Shown here in pieces: positions 1-12,500 of a stretch of 64,000 nt of DNA (position 1 is its first letter; each line of letters starts with the position of its first letter). The DNA is from Haematococcus lacustris. Taxonomy: Eukaryota > Chlorophyta > Chlorophyceae > Chlamydomonadales > Haematococcaceae. The translations under genes and the position numbers were made by a program. Where the stretch lies: assembly GCA_030144725.1 (NCBI GenBank), contig JASKMD010000008.1, positions 12,612,160 to 12,676,159 on the forward strand. The letters are read 5' to 3'. Under the pieces are notes generated by a model. That model saw only the letters and a program-made list of their open reading frames with translations, was not told where the DNA came from and did no database searches.

Positions 1-67
1 CACCATGTCACACTGCAGTACAGAAGTACCGTGAGGCGAGCTAGGCTTCGAGGAGCCGTTCGCTACA
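1..67 (-). repeat. 3' LTR of the gypsy element (first 67 bp)
   Basis: Bases 1-67 match 19249-19315 essentially base for base. On the minus strand the LTR opens with TGTAGCG, directly after the purine-rich tract at 68-86. The rest of the LTR lies left of the window. Confidence 0.9.
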
Positions 68-86
68 TTCCTCCCCCTCCAAAGAG
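68..86 (-). other. polypurine tract
   Basis: The minus strand reads as a run of G and A directly before the TGTAGCG that starts the 3' LTR. This is where a gypsy element primes plus-strand DNA synthesis. Confidence 0.75.
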
Positions 87-140
87 GAAACGCTCCGCCC
101 TCGTGATAACACAAGGACTCGCAACACTATAGCAGTGATG

Positions 141-3100
141 CTAGAACAAACCATGCACTGCATTATATGCAGTCAACACTTCTTGGCAGTTCACAAGGTT
201 ATTCCTTGGCTCCCATGTGTTGTAAGAGTCATCATAACCCAGCCACTTGACCAAGTAGCCACGTGCTCTACCAGCACGGACACCACGATGGGCGAGCAAC
301 TTCTCAACCTCATACAGAGGTGCCTCATCCAACCAATCCACAGGAGGAGGCAAATGAGGATGCTCACTTGTGTAGGGTCTCAGCAGAGCGACATGGAACA
401 CAGGGTGCATGCGTGCCATGGCAGGAGGCAGGTCCAGGCGCACAGCAACAGGACCTACATGCTCCAGGACCTTAAATGGCCCAATGAACCTAGGCAACAG
501 CTTCTTAGCCTTACCTGGCTTCAGCATGAGGTTCTTGGTGCTCAGCAGCACTAGCTGACCAGGGCTGAACTCCACATCCCTGCGTCCCTTGTTGGCCAGA
601 TAGGCCTGACGCTGCTGAGCTTGCTCTATGAAATGACGAGCCTGCTTGACATTACTCTGCCACCACTCAGACAGCTTCCTGGCAGAGGGACAGTACACCT
701 CACCTGGCAGCTCCAGCAGAGCCGGTGTCAAAGGTGACTGGCCAGTGTTGACCAGGAAGGGCGTGGACTGGATGGATTCCTGCCAGCTGTTGTTCACAGC
801 GAACTCAGCTAGCGACAGGAAGAAGGGCCAGTCAGACTGGGCAGGGGAGATGTAATGGCGAAGCATTTCCTCCAGGGTACGATTATACCTCTCTGTTTGA
901 CCATCAGACTCAGGATGGTAAGCACTAGATTTACATTCTTTTACACCAAGAATGGCCATAACTGACGCCCAGAAATGATTAGTAAAGTGAGAGCCCCTAT
1001 CAGAGATAATCTCTCTGGGCACTCCATGGTGTTTAAACACGTTATCAATAAACAGGCGGGCAAAGCCCTCAGCGTTCATAGACTCACGGCATGGTACAAA
1101 GTGTACCATTTTAGATAGCCTATCCACAAAGACAGCAATGGCATCAAAACCATGATCACCAGGTGGCAGTTTAGTAATCAAGTCCATAGACATGGACTCC
1201 CATCTGTCATAGGGTATGGCCAGTGGTGTAAGCAAACCACCAGGTCTGGTATTCACAGACTTGTTGCGCTGGCATGCATCACAGTTACTCACATAGTGAC
1301 GTACTTCAGATCTCATGCGTGGCCACCAGAATATCCTGGAGATACGCTCCAGCGTCTTGGTGATCCCCACATGGCCTGCAAACTGTGCATCATGCATCTC
1401 CACCAATATCCTGGCTTTGAGCTGTTGGCGATTAGGAACCACTATCTGATTCTTGCCCTTGGTGCGATACAGGCCATGCTTGTCCAGATCATACTGATCC
1501 ACCGTGCTGGCAAAGGCCTCATCTGCTGCATAAGCTGCCAGGAGCTGCTCTGTCATATTGACAGCGTGCAGAGGGTGCACAGGCAAAGGAGGTGGGGGTA
1601 GGGGCTGTTCCAAAACCAGCTGAGGCTGTGGCTCCTGCTGCGGCTGCTGAATGGCAGGCTGAGCAGGCTGCACCACACCAGCTTCCTCCCCCTCCAAAAG
1701 GCGCTTTTTGCTCCTGGTCATAACCATGACAGTGTTGCTGGCAGGAGCATCAGGTATGCGAGACAGAGGGTCAGCAGGGTTAGTATCACCAGGTAGGTAC
1801 TCAATGGTAAAATCATACCGGGAGAGAAACTCCAACCACCTAGTCTGGCGTCTTGACAAGATTTTTTGTGTTTTTAAAGCTACCAAAGGTTTGTGGTCCG
1901 TATACAACGTGAAGGGAACACCCTCTAGGTAGCAACGCCATTCTTTACATGCAGTAATTATCGCAAGTAGTTCCTGTTCACCAGTGGTATAGTTCTTTCC
2001 AGCTGGAATAAGCTTCTTGCTTAAATAAGCCAGAGGATAACCCTCCCGCATGAGCACTGCTCCTACGCCTTGCAAAGAGGCGTCACAGTAAACCAAAAAT
2101 GGCTTAGTAATATCGGGGGTTTTGAGTAAAGGTACCCTTGAAGAGGCATGCTTAAAAGCATCAAAAGCTTGAAATTTATCATCAGGCCATTTGTGCCAAT
2201 TGAGATCAGCACCTGCTTTACCAGTCAGGTCAGTTCGAGGTGCTGAAATAGCACTGAGATTGTGTACAAACTTGCGCACAAAATTGGCAGCACCCAGAAA
2301 TTGCTGCATGGCAGTCAGACTGCGTGGCACAGGCCAGGAAGTGATGGATTTCACTTTATCAGGATCAACAGCTATGCCCTGGTCACTGACAATGTGACCC
2401 AGGAATTTGAGTGCAGTTTTAAGGAACTCAAACTTTGATAGTTTAGCTTTAAACTGATGCTTACGTAATAACTCAAGAACTCTCCTCAAATGTGTGAATT
2501 GTTCTGGCACAACTTTAGACATGATGAGAATATCATCTATGTACACAAGGGCACAGTCATTAATGACATCAGCAAAGGGATTGTGCATCACACGTTGAAA
2601 CGTGGCTGGCGCATTGGTTAGGCCAAAGCACAGAACCTTAAACTGATAAAGGCCACTGGGTGTCCTGAAGGCTGTCTTAGGGACATCCTCATTAGGTATC
2701 CTGATCTGGTGAAAACCAGCTTGCAGGTCTAGTGACGAAAACATCGTGCACCCAGCTAACCTGTCAAACAGGTCATCCACTCGAGGTAGTGGGTATTGAT
2801 CCCTAAGTGTGATCTTATTCAGCTGACGATAATCTACACACATCCTCAACTCACCTGACTTATTTATGACAAAGATGACAGGGGCAGCGCAGGGAGAGGA
2901 GGAAGGCTTAATGATGCCCTGCTCCAGGAAGGCTGCAACATGCTTCCTCATCTCCAGAAGCTCTGGCTGGCTCATCTTGTATGATGGCAAGGCTGGTGGC
3001 TTACAGCCAGGCTGGAGAGGGATGGTGTGTCCCACTGGACGCTGAGGGGGTAGGGTATTGAAAGGTGCGAAGACATCGTCGTACTCAGATATGAGCGCTG

Positions 3101-3437
3101 TCAGCTGAGCTGCCACTGCAAGGGGTCTGGAGGTCGGGTAATTGATAGTGGGGGCAGGAGGTGAGGTGGTTGGGAGAGAGAGAGGGTCAGGTACGTTGGA
3201 CAGCTGATTAGCTGGAGAAGGGGTTGGGTAATGGATGGGTGAGTTAGAGGGTGGGGTAGAAGCTTGAGAGTAGGGGTCAGGTATATGGGACAGCAAATTA
3301 GCTGGATCAGAGGTAGGGTAGTTGATAGGTGAGTTAGAGGGTAAGGTTGTTGATTGAGAGTGAGGGTCAGGGTGAACGGTAGGTGAGGCAGAGGGGAGGG
3401 TTGTTGAGATCAACCAGAAGACTACTCCGGTATTCAC
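141..3437 (-). CDS. pol: gypsy pol: reverse transcriptase, RNase H, integrase, chromodomain
   Basis: The frame is open for 1,098 codons. A Pro/Ser-rich lead of about 110 residues is followed by the RT, with the start of the fingers region near residue 180 and the active site YIDD at about residue 299. Next come a Ty3-type RNase H with a YCDAS motif, an HHCC zinc-binding integrase N-terminus, and a DDE core in which MDLI, SDRG and HPESDGQTER are visible. The C-terminal chromodomain includes YLVKWLGYDDSYNTWEP, so the element belongs to the chromoviruses, which are expected to target chromatin. The first few codons (3409-3437) fall in the target duplication and tail of the inserted LINE, so the apparent ATG is accidental; the true gag-pol frame entered from the protease side. 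No stop breaks the enzymatic part, unlike the decayed gag. Confidence 0.93.
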   Translation of the reverse strand: MNTGVVFWLISTTLPSASPTVHPDPHSQSTTLPSNSPINYPTSDPANLLSHIPDPYSQASTPPSNSPIHYPTPSPANQLSNVPDPLSLPTTSPPAPTINYPTSRPLAVAAQLTALISEYDDVFAPFNTLPPQRPVGHTIPLQPGCKPPALPSYKMSQPELLEMRKHVAAFLEQGIIKPSSSPCAAPVIFVINKSGELRMCVDYRQLNKITLRDQYPLPRVDDLFDRLAGCTMFSSLDLQAGFHQIRIPNEDVPKTAFRTPSGLYQFKVLCFGLTNAPATFQRVMHNPFADVINDCALVYIDDILIMSKVVPEQFTHLRRVLELLRKHQFKAKLSKFEFLKTALKFLGHIVSDQGIAVDPDKVKSITSWPVPRSLTAMQQFLGAANFVRKFVHNLSAISAPRTDLTGKAGADLNWHKWPDDKFQAFDAFKHASSRVPLLKTPDITKPFLVYCDASLQGVGAVLMREGYPLAYLSKKLIPAGKNYTTGEQELLAIITACKEWRCYLEGVPFTLYTDHKPLVALKTQKILSRRQTRWLEFLSRYDFTIEYLPGDTNPADPLSRIPDAPASNTVMVMTRSKKRLLEGEEAGVVQPAQPAIQQPQQEPQPQLVLEQPLPPPPLPVHPLHAVNMTEQLLAAYAADEAFASTVDQYDLDKHGLYRTKGKNQIVVPNRQQLKARILVEMHDAQFAGHVGITKTLERISRIFWWPRMRSEVRHYVSNCDACQRNKSVNTRPGGLLTPLAIPYDRWESMSMDLITKLPPGDHGFDAIAVFVDRLSKMVHFVPCRESMNAEGFARLFIDNVFKHHGVPREIISDRGSHFTNHFWASVMAILGVKECKSSAYHPESDGQTERYNRTLEEMLRHYISPAQSDWPFFLSLAEFAVNNSWQESIQSTPFLVNTGQSPLTPALLELPGEVYCPSARKLSEWWQSNVKQARHFIEQAQQRQAYLANKGRRDVEFSPGQLVLLSTKNLMLKPGKAKKLLPRFIGPFKVLEHVGPVAVRLDLPPAMARMHPVFHVALLRPYTSEHPHLPPPVDWLDEAPLYEVEKLLAHRGVRAGRARGYLVKWLGYDDSYNTWEPRNNLVNCQEVLTAYNAVHGLF
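3409..3418. repeat. target-site duplication of the LINE (3' side)
   Basis: ATCAACCAGA here is repeated exactly at 15431-15440, at the other end of the LINE. The two copies mark the insertion point inside the gypsy element. Confidence 0.85.
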
Positions 3438-3440
3438 CGG
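3427..3440 (-). other. 3'-terminal hairpin of the LINE RNA
   Basis: The minus strand reads CCGGT-GAAT-ACCGG, a 5-bp stem with a 4-base loop, six bases before the end motif AGTAGT. The SINE-like element at 22859-23447 keeps the same stem with a different loop (TTGT). This points to a structure recognised by the LINE reverse transcriptase. Confidence 0.7.
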
Positions 3441-3514
3441 CGTGCATTAAGGGAGGAGCTACCGCCTGGGGCGCGGCCTGCTCCCACCATCCAGCCAAAG
3501 AAGAGGCGTCCCCC

Positions 3515-6500
3515 CTACCCTCCCCCCCCTTTGGTAGCCCTGAGTCTGTAGCTTGTCTTTGCAATAGAGTGGGCTGCCTCCATAGCGTGCCTAGTTAACT
3601 TGTTGAGCAGCTTGGTAGTGTTGGCTTGTGTGATCCCGAGGGTTAGGAGGTGTTGCCGTGTGTGCGCTTCGTAGGTTATGCCCCCTATGCCTAGTAGGAT
3701 TGGTATGATAGCGACCATATGGTCTTCCTTGCGTATGGTCTCGGCTAAGTGGGTGTGTTGAGTGAGTGCCTTGTTTAATTGGTCCGTCCACCGTGAGTCC
3801 GAGCAGTATTTGATTTCTATGATACAGACCCGCTTGGTGTCCTTGCCGTCCTTGCTTGCCTTCTTATGAGGGAGCACCATGAGAATATCCGGCCTAGTGG
3901 TGTGTTTAGTATCTTCTGGTTTCAGTCCGAGTGTTTGGAGTGTTGTGTGTAGCGTGTCGCTCGGGAGGTCCAGGCTTTCCTTAGCGCCCTTCTCCCAGCT
4001 GCCGGTGTCCGCAAAGCTGATGTACCCGCCTAGGGTTCCCTTGCTTATAGCTTTAGTGATGAGGCGGCCCGCCCCGTTGTGCCTTTCTTGCACCATCGGT
4101 AGTGTCTCGCTGCAGCCCGAGAGGAGGTGAGTGGCGCTATCCGCCTCCCCGCAGAGCGGGCATCGGTCATCAGTCGCCCGTTTCCAGCGCATAGCTAGTT
4201 TCTGGTTGTATAGCCCTCCGGTACGATAGAGTAGGGCAGTGCGTTGCGCGTGGGTGGAGATGTTCGTGTCGATCATCACTCTTTCGCCTGCTCCTTTCGC
4301 CGCGGCTTTGGTGATCTCCTGAGTCATCTGGTAGTAGATACTGTCTTGATTGGCAAGGCCCAACTTGTGTTTGCGGTGCATGTGTGCCCGCACGCTTTGG
4401 CGGCAATCCGGCAATGGGGCGGGGGATTCGCCGTCGGTTTCGTTGCTGAGCCAGTTCTTCGTCTCATTCCGTGTGGTCGGGCTGTAGGCCGGGGTGTTGG
4501 CGAGCTCTGGGTGTAGCGCCGCATACTTGGCGAGGGCATCGGCGCCTTCGTTGCCGATGATGCCCGAGTGGGCCCTGACTTTGTAGAAGTGGATCGTGGC
4601 GGGGCTGTCGATGATGAGGGTGGCGATAGCGGTCAGGATGTCGTTGTGTCTGTGTGTGATGAGCGACATCGGGTTAGCGAGGGCTCTGCGGATCTGGTAG
4701 AGGGAGCAAAGGCTATCGGTGGCGATACGTTTGGCCCCCGCTTTGAGTGCCGCGTGTATCGCCGTGAGTTCCGCCCTGTTAATGGTTTTGCTTTCTGGGT
4801 CGTTTAGGGCGGCTGTGATGAGGACGTTGTTCTCCGGGATATAGACCCCCGCCCCGACGCTCTCCGGAGCTGCCCCCGAGGTCTTAATGCAGCTGCCGTC
4901 CGTGTACGCGATCGTGGCCCATTCGGTGATGGCCATCCGTGGCTGCGTCGTGGAATGGTGCGTGAGTTGTTCGTGGCTGCGTTGGTGCCCCGAGGTGGGG
5001 AGGTCCCTGTCCAGCGGCAAGCGCATATGTTGTTTGTGACCGCTAGGGGGTGTGGCTGGCTGGCTTTGATTCGTTGGTCTGTTGCGGATTGGGTGTGTGT
5101 CTCGTTGAGGGTGGAGGGCAGTGGCAGTGCTAGCCAGCCAACCTTGGGGGTTGCCTTTGGTGACGAGTTGTTGTCCTGCTGCATTCCAAATGACGTAGAT
5201 GTGGAGTTTGGCGTGCTTGCCTGGCTTGGGGCATCTGGTCTTGGTGGGGGGTATGCTAGCCAGGTGCTGGCAGTACTCAGGGTACCGCCGCAGGGTGTCA
5301 ATGTGTTTAGGGTAGGAGATGCCCTTTTTCCCAGGGATCAGCATGATGGTTGCCATGGCCTCCTCTTGAGTAGCTGAATGTATAGCATGGTTAACGCATT
5401 TCAGTGCCACTGCATCATCTGCCGGTACGTTCCATGTGGATAAGCCAGTGTGGCGAACCAGTAGGCAGTTGTGGTGTGCCCCAAAGGCCGTGTCGTTGGT
5501 GTCAGGGCTCCAATAGGTGGTGGTTTCTGGTCTAACTGTGAGTGGATCAGCCCATCTTTGCACGGTGCTTGGAAAGCTTCGTGTGGTGTGTAGGGTGTTA
5601 AGGGCTTTGTCTTGTGCCCCTCTCATGGGGTGGTGGCTGCTCTGTGCGTCCTGTCTCCTTAGTAGGGCCACTACTTCTGTGGCCAGGTTGCGTGTGTGTG
5701 GTGTGTGTTGTAACCAAGCGTGTAGATGTTGGTGCTGGTCTTTTGTCAGGAGGCCAACTGTGCGACCCGACTCGTCGTGGACCGTTACGTGTTGCACTAA
5801 GTCGTGCCGTGGCATAATGGGCTCCCCCGTGCTGAGGCTCATCGCGGGGGCGGTCATGTGGGGGTGCAGTTGGAGGAAGGTTTCGCAATTGCCCGTCCCG
5901 ACGATGTCCGTCTGCGGGTTGATGGGGTAGGTGTGAAAGGTGGCCTTCGAGTGCAGGTTGTTGCACCGGGGTAGCCAAGTGTGCGGGTCCGGTAGTCCCT
6001 GTCGGGTGTGGGCCGGCAGGTGCGCGTCGGGCCTCGCATGTCTGGCCTCTTGTATCTGCCTGTTTTCCTCGTCGTAGTCGTTGCGCTTTTCCATGTAGTC
6101 CAGGTGTGCCGTGATGAGCGGCGCCGGTTCGAGAGTGGGGTGCCAGTGTACTCGTATGAGGTCCGAGTGCGCTGACTGGCGCATGGTTGTCTTAAAGTCA
6201 TTGCTGCCGAACTTGCATATAGGGCACAGCCAGTATCCTGGTTCCTTGTGTCCTGACAGGTGGGCTTCATCTAGGCAGGCTGGGTGGTAGGCCCTCTTGC
6301 AGTTATGGCACGTTGGGCTGTCTCCTCTTGGTAGCCAGCACAGCTCACAAGTGCATACGTCTTTAGCCTCTTCCCTGCTGATGGTCTCTATGTGTGTGGG
6401 TGTATAGCCTTCTTCTGCACATAGTGGTAATGCCCATCTATCTATGACTGTGGGCTTCCAATGCACCTTGTAGTAGTTTTCCTTGTTGATGCCGTCCCAT

Positions 6501-9500
6501 TGCCAGCCATCTATGCTGGTAATGGCCTCTTGGTGGCCGTACATGGCCCCAAGTATGCAGCCTAGGTTCTTGGATTTACATCGGCAGGCTTTATCCACCT
6601 TCCAGCTGGAAAGTCCTGGGAGGTCAAGGCCTACTATGCGCACTATATCTTGCGGAATAGTTTGGGTCTGTCTGCCCTCATTGTTCCGTTTCGTGCCCGC
6701 CTTGGGTGGGTTGGGCTTCGTTGGGGCCGATTTTGTTGCTCGTTGCTCTCGTTTCAGCAGTCGTGAGCTCGTCCGAATGGCCTCATGGACTGCGGGTGCC
6801 GCTGCGGCCCGGTCCGCCGTTGCTGGTTGCGTTGCGTGCATGACCGCATACGCTTTCATATCCATGTAGCGAGCTCTGGTGTCAGGCACTGCGGGTGTGG
6901 GCGCAAGTTCCGTGAGGCCCGCGGCCCAGGGTGTGATTTTGCGTTGGTCGGGCGGGAGGTCGAGTGATGTGTTGCGGCTGTCTCGGATGGCACGCGTTGC
7001 GGTCGCATCTGGGCATGAGGGTTGGGCCGCCATGGCCGCGAGTTTGTTGAGGGCGATGATGTGCTTCTGCTTGACTTTTTTCCCGTACTTCGATGTGAGC
7101 ATGTTACCCGTGATGATGTGTGTGTTGCCCTTGCAGCTGAGCTCAGAAGCATGCGTGATGCCTAGGCTTTTGAGGCAGGTGATGCTGGCACTAACGACAT
7201 CGTGTGCTTGGGAGCTGCTGGCCTGTGTGATGAGGCGGCCGAGTGTTTGGCACTCTTCATGGTAGAGAGGTAGCCCCTCTTCCGTGGCCGACAGCCCGGA
7301 TATAGAGGCATAGACCAGCTGCCTTGCCCTAAGGGTGTGATGGAGAAGGGTGAGAATGCGGTGTCCTTGTGTGCTAGCCTGGGTACTGAGCCATGTGATT
7401 TGTTTGTGCAGCATGCTCCTCGAGATGTGGGCGTGTGCCACATCTGTGGACTGGAGGCTGTGTGTGAGGGCTGTCGTGTTGCGGGCGTGGTACTCTTGGG
7501 CAGTAGAGCTAATGCCTATGCCTAGCTTGCCAGCGTCTTCTCTGATGATGGCGTTGGGCGTTCCCAGGGGGAGTCTGAGTTTGAGCTTAACGCATTGATT
7601 GATGGATCTGTCGTACAGCTCAAGGTCCCCTGGGGTGCAGGGCACGGCACAGAAGCTGTAGGCTAGGCTGGGTATGACGGCGGTGCGGATGATGTGTATG
7701 GCCTGTCTGGCACTGGCAAAGGAGCGTCTGAGTCTCTCGAGTTTTTGGCGGAGCTGAGTGATCATAGCGGTGTGTTGTGGTTTCCAGTCCAGCGTCATGG
7801 TGATGAGCACACCCAGGTAGGTGAATGGTGAGGTCGGGCGGTGGTAGGTGACGGGTTTCCCTTGTAGGCTGACGGTTCGGAGTTGTTGGCTGGCCCGCTT
7901 ATCCGCTTCGGCCGCGTTGCTGCACATGCCTGTTTCGACCGAGTGATGGAGCGCCGCTGTAGCGAGGGTTTTACTGTGTGAGATGATGAGGTGACCCCAG
8001 TCCGAGAAGGCTGAGAGTTTGTCCGCTTGGCATCGGAGGTTGCGAAGGGTGTTGCAGAGTATAGCTATGTCATCTGCATAGTCGATGCTGCTGACGGTGG
8101 CGCGTGCCCCGCTGTCGGCCGTTGCTGATTTGAATTTATAGCCCCTCGCGCCCACTTGCAGCCATCGCAGGAGGGGTTCGATGTAAATGAGAAATAGGAA
8201 GGGCGAGAGAGAGTCGCCTTGTATGGTGCCCCGGTTGACGGGTACCGGGTCAGTATGGCCGTACGGGGTTTTAAAGCGCGTTGTAGCGCCCGTGTATAGG
8301 TCCTTTACTGCGTCCGTCGCGTCCGTGGGGAAGCCTAGGTAATGCATGATCCAGAGTAGTTTGTCTTGGCAGGTGGTGTTGAACGCACTGGTGAAGTCGA
8401 CCAGGAGCGCGTAGATATCTGCCTTGGCCAGTTTAGCATCCTCAAGGGCCATGACAAGCATCTGCAGCTGTTGTGTGGTGTTTCTGTGGGAGCGGAACCC
8501 GGCCTGGTTCTTGCTGAGCATCCCATTAGCTTCAGCATACTCAGACAGCGTCTTGGTAATGAGGCTGGTCCATAGCTTATAAACGGTGTTGGCTAGGCCC
8601 ACTGGTCTGTAGGCATTAAGATCTGTTTCCTGGCCCTTGTCTTTGTAAAGCAGGCAGGTGTCACTGGTTTTCCATGTTGTGGGTGTGCAGCCTGTTGCCC
8701 ACATGATGATGAAGAGCTGGTGGATGGTGTCCCGTATCTCCCATGGCAGCATCTTGATGATTTCATTTTCTACGCCGTCTGGTCCCGGGGCCTTGCCTCC
8801 CGCCAGCCTGCTGAGGCATTCCTGGAAGCCTGCCTTGTCCATGATGGCTGTGTGCAGCCAGTGTATGTTTTGGCATGCGTGCAGTGCGAAGGCGTCGTCT
8901 GCTTTGGCGCGAGCCCACGGGTAGTTTCGTGTCTGTGTAGTAATGTAGTGGCCAGTCTTGGGGGTCGGGGCCGACAGCTTCTGCCCATATGCGGCGGTGA
9001 TTATCCGGTTAAGGTCGGCAGGGGCGGTGCATATGGTTTTGGTGTCAGGATCAGCTAGCGCATGCAGGCCTTTGTGGTCGGTGCGGGATGGGCGTAGGAT
9101 ACGTTTGTTAGCCTTCTTGGGCTGGGTGCTGATCAGTTGTTGCATTCTGGCGCGAGCTTGTGCGATGGCGAGTGCGGAGTCATCGTCGTCTAGTTGGTGG
9201 ATTTGGTCGCGGTACGAGTTGGTCAGCCGGGCGAGCGCGGCCTGCACGTGGTTTTCGGTTGGGTCTTCGCCCTGGCGCGCTTGCACCGCCTCCCTTGTTT
9301 CCGCATTCGTCGTATCTGTCTCTGGGACAAGTTCATCGATGGTTGGGTGCACGTTGTTTTGCTTGAAAAACACTCTAGCCTTCCGGCTGAGTTCTCTGGT
9401 GGTTTTAAGCTTTTTGCCTAGTGCCTGTCTAATCCTACACATGGTCCTGCGTTGGTAGTGTTGGCCTCCCCTTGTTAGGGTCTTAGTATTGCATGTCTTT

Positions 9501-12500
9501 AGAGCTGCCGTCCTGCAGGTTTGTAGGAGGTGCGTAAGCATGGTGGCTGCGGTGTCTACAGCTTCCCTGGCCGGGCGTCCTGCCACTGATGTCAGGCGCT
9601 GTGGTTGTTGAGGGTTGGTCTTGTCAAGTGTAGCCAGGTGGTGGGTAGCCTCTGTGTATATGGGGGCTAAGAAGGCTGTCAGTTCTGCGTGCAATTGTGG
9701 GACGCCTGAGCTGGGTTGTTGCACTGCCAGGCGGTATGCTTCCCTGTCCTTATTGGTAACGGGGGTGGTGAGGATGGTGTAGCTGTGCTTCGGTGGTTTG
9801 TGTGGGGCTGCCAGGTCTATGCCCAGGCGGGCTGTATTCAGTGCGGCGGTGAGTGGCCTGTGGTCGCTCAGATAGGCGTTGGTATCGACGTGCGTGCGGT
9901 GCTCAGGACCGTGTCTTGCGTCGCGTGTTAGGATAGCGTCGATGCGGCTGTTGCAGTGCGGTTGCTGGTAGGTCCAGGCCCGGTCGCCGGGATCAGCTTC
10001 CTTCAGTTGCATTTCTGTGGCGAAGCCCCTCATCATGCTGTCTTGTGTGTATTCAGTGTGCTCGGAGCGATCCTCTGTTTTCATCGTGGCGTTGATATCG
10101 CCCGCCAGGATGAGTGAGCCGGGCAGGTGGCCCGTGGCTGTTCGTATATGCTCTTGCATTTTCTCGCGCAGTGAGAGCGCTTCGCCATTGGATCCCGACG
10201 GCCAGTACGTGGCGATGATGGTGAGCTGTTCGCACTGGTGTTGGTTGAGGGTCAGGATGACGCATCGTGCATTTACCTCAGCATCGATGCTCGGTGAGAG
10301 CATAGTGGCTTGCATTTGGATGGCTAAGTTGTGTTTGATGCCTATTAGTACTTCACTGTGGCCTCTGTGTCGGTGTGTCGTATAATCTGGCATGACTCTC
10401 TTCAGCCAGCCAGAGCCTGGATTGTTGCTCCTGGGCTGGGTCATGGTTTCAGTTAGGATCAGGATGTCCGGGCTGTGCTGGTGCACAAGGTTGAGGACGT
10501 CGTTCCTGGACCTATGAAGGCTTCTAACGTTCAGGGTTGTTAGTGTGATATGCTGTCGATTGTGTGTTGGTTGTGGCTGCCGGGTTGGCAAGGTGCTGTG
10601 TTGTGGGTGTGGTCCTGGGTGCTCAGTGGGGTATCGTAGGTTATCAGTGGGGGGTGGCGGTGTTGTGGGGATGGCGGCGGGGGGTGGAGTGGGGGCTGTG
10701 TTTAGGTATCTGTACATCAGGGTCTGTGTGTGCGAGTCCTTGGTTTGCGCTCTTGGCTTGATCCGTTTTTTGTCTACGATAGTGCCCGATGATGTGGGCC
10801 GTTTACTGCTGCTTGACCGGTCTTGTAGAGTGGGGAGAGTGACTGTGGGGGCGACCTGGCGCAGTCGCGGCCGGGCCTGCTTGTCTGTCGGGTGGGTGTC
10901 TGCTGTGGCTGTTACTATGCGCTTGTAACTCGCTGGTTGTGCAGTGGGTAGCGGCCGGTCTGTTCGGGGGTTGTGCGCGGGTTGTGAGCCCAGGTCTTGG
11001 GTAGTAAGGTCGATGTGGGTGGTACGTAGATGTTGTTCCAGCTGCTCCGTTGTGGCGCGCCTTGTAGGGTCAGCTAGCCAGCATAGTGGGTGGATGAGGT
11101 TAGTATCAGCCGCGTCGCCCTTTTTAATTTGAACGAGCATGCCATGCAGCTCGAGCCAGTCTTCCGGGGTGTCCAACCGGCGTGGGTGGCCGCGTTCCGA
11201 GTCCAACCAGTGCCATGCGTTGTTAATGTGGCGGATGGTGGTAGCGTGATTGTGAGTAATGAGGATGGCGGCTGTGTTAGTGTAGCTGTCCGTCTTGCCC
11301 GTGAGCGTGGTGAGGAGCTCGGGTGTGATGTTGTTGTTGTAGGTGGTTGTGGTTGGAGGGCATAGGTGGAGGTCCTTGTGGTGGTGGTATAGGTAGTGGT
11401 TTATGGTGGAGATGGTGAAGTTGCCAGGTTCCTCGTATATGTGTGGGAGGCTGCTACGTAGTGGTATTATCCTATGCTCCTGCCTTGCCTGTTTGGCTAG
11501 GTCCTGGATGTGTGTAGTAAGTGCTTTGCAGTGTGTGATAACGTCCTCAGGCCTGATCATTGGTTTTCCCATGGCCATGTTAAGGGCGTGCACTAGACAA
11601 CATTGTTTGTATTGCCTTTCCATGTAGTAGTGGGACGGGTTCTGGTTGTCTTCTTTGTGGCTGATGATGTGACTTATACCTTGTCGGGTGGTGGCCATGG
11701 TTTGGGCTGGTGTAGCTGCTGGGTCAGGTGCAATGACGAACACCTCGTGGAAGTGATTCGTGTAAGAATGCGACAGCTCGCAGATGGCTATAGCTGATTT
11801 ACTGGAGCTGTCGGAGTCTAGGAGCTTCCACTGCCCACCCAACTTCCTGAGCGCCATGCTGTGGCCGTTTGTTTTGCACAAAAAGTTGAGTGTGGCGTAC
11901 TCTATCGCTATGGTGTCGAAGTTGTCGTCGTTCCAATCGTCTGTGGTGCGTAGTTGAGCGACACTCTTAATAGTGAGGCCGTATTTGTATCGAAGGTATA
12001 GGTGAATGACCTCGTCGCTGAAAGCACCCCCGTCCCCGCGTGCGGTGTGCCACGCCTTCTTGTCGCCTTCGTCGTGCAATGTTTTCTGCCAGGTTATCCA
12101 AAAATTATGTAGGTCCTCAGGCTTCACCCATGGCTTGCCAGCTGCATTGTTTAGGGAGTGGGCCTGGCAATTGCGGTTTACCTGTGCTTCAAAAAACCGG
12201 GGGTTAGGGTTAACTTCTGGATGATGCTCCTCATAGTGGGATGGGCCTGGGTTGGCTTCAATATCACCTCCTGCTAGCAACAGCCAGCCTATATAGAGCA
12301 AGTAGATAGCACTGTAGCAGGGGGACATGACGCCAAGGCAATGGGCTAGCTTGGTTAAAAGGGTTGGGATGCCCATGCGGGTAGGCAGATCAGGCATGCG
12401 GTTGATGCGCAGCTTGTGTATTGTGTACCGTTGCAAAGTCGCGTTGTATTGGTAAACTAGGATGCTGGTGCTTTCTGGGTTGGATGTGTAGTGGCCATGC

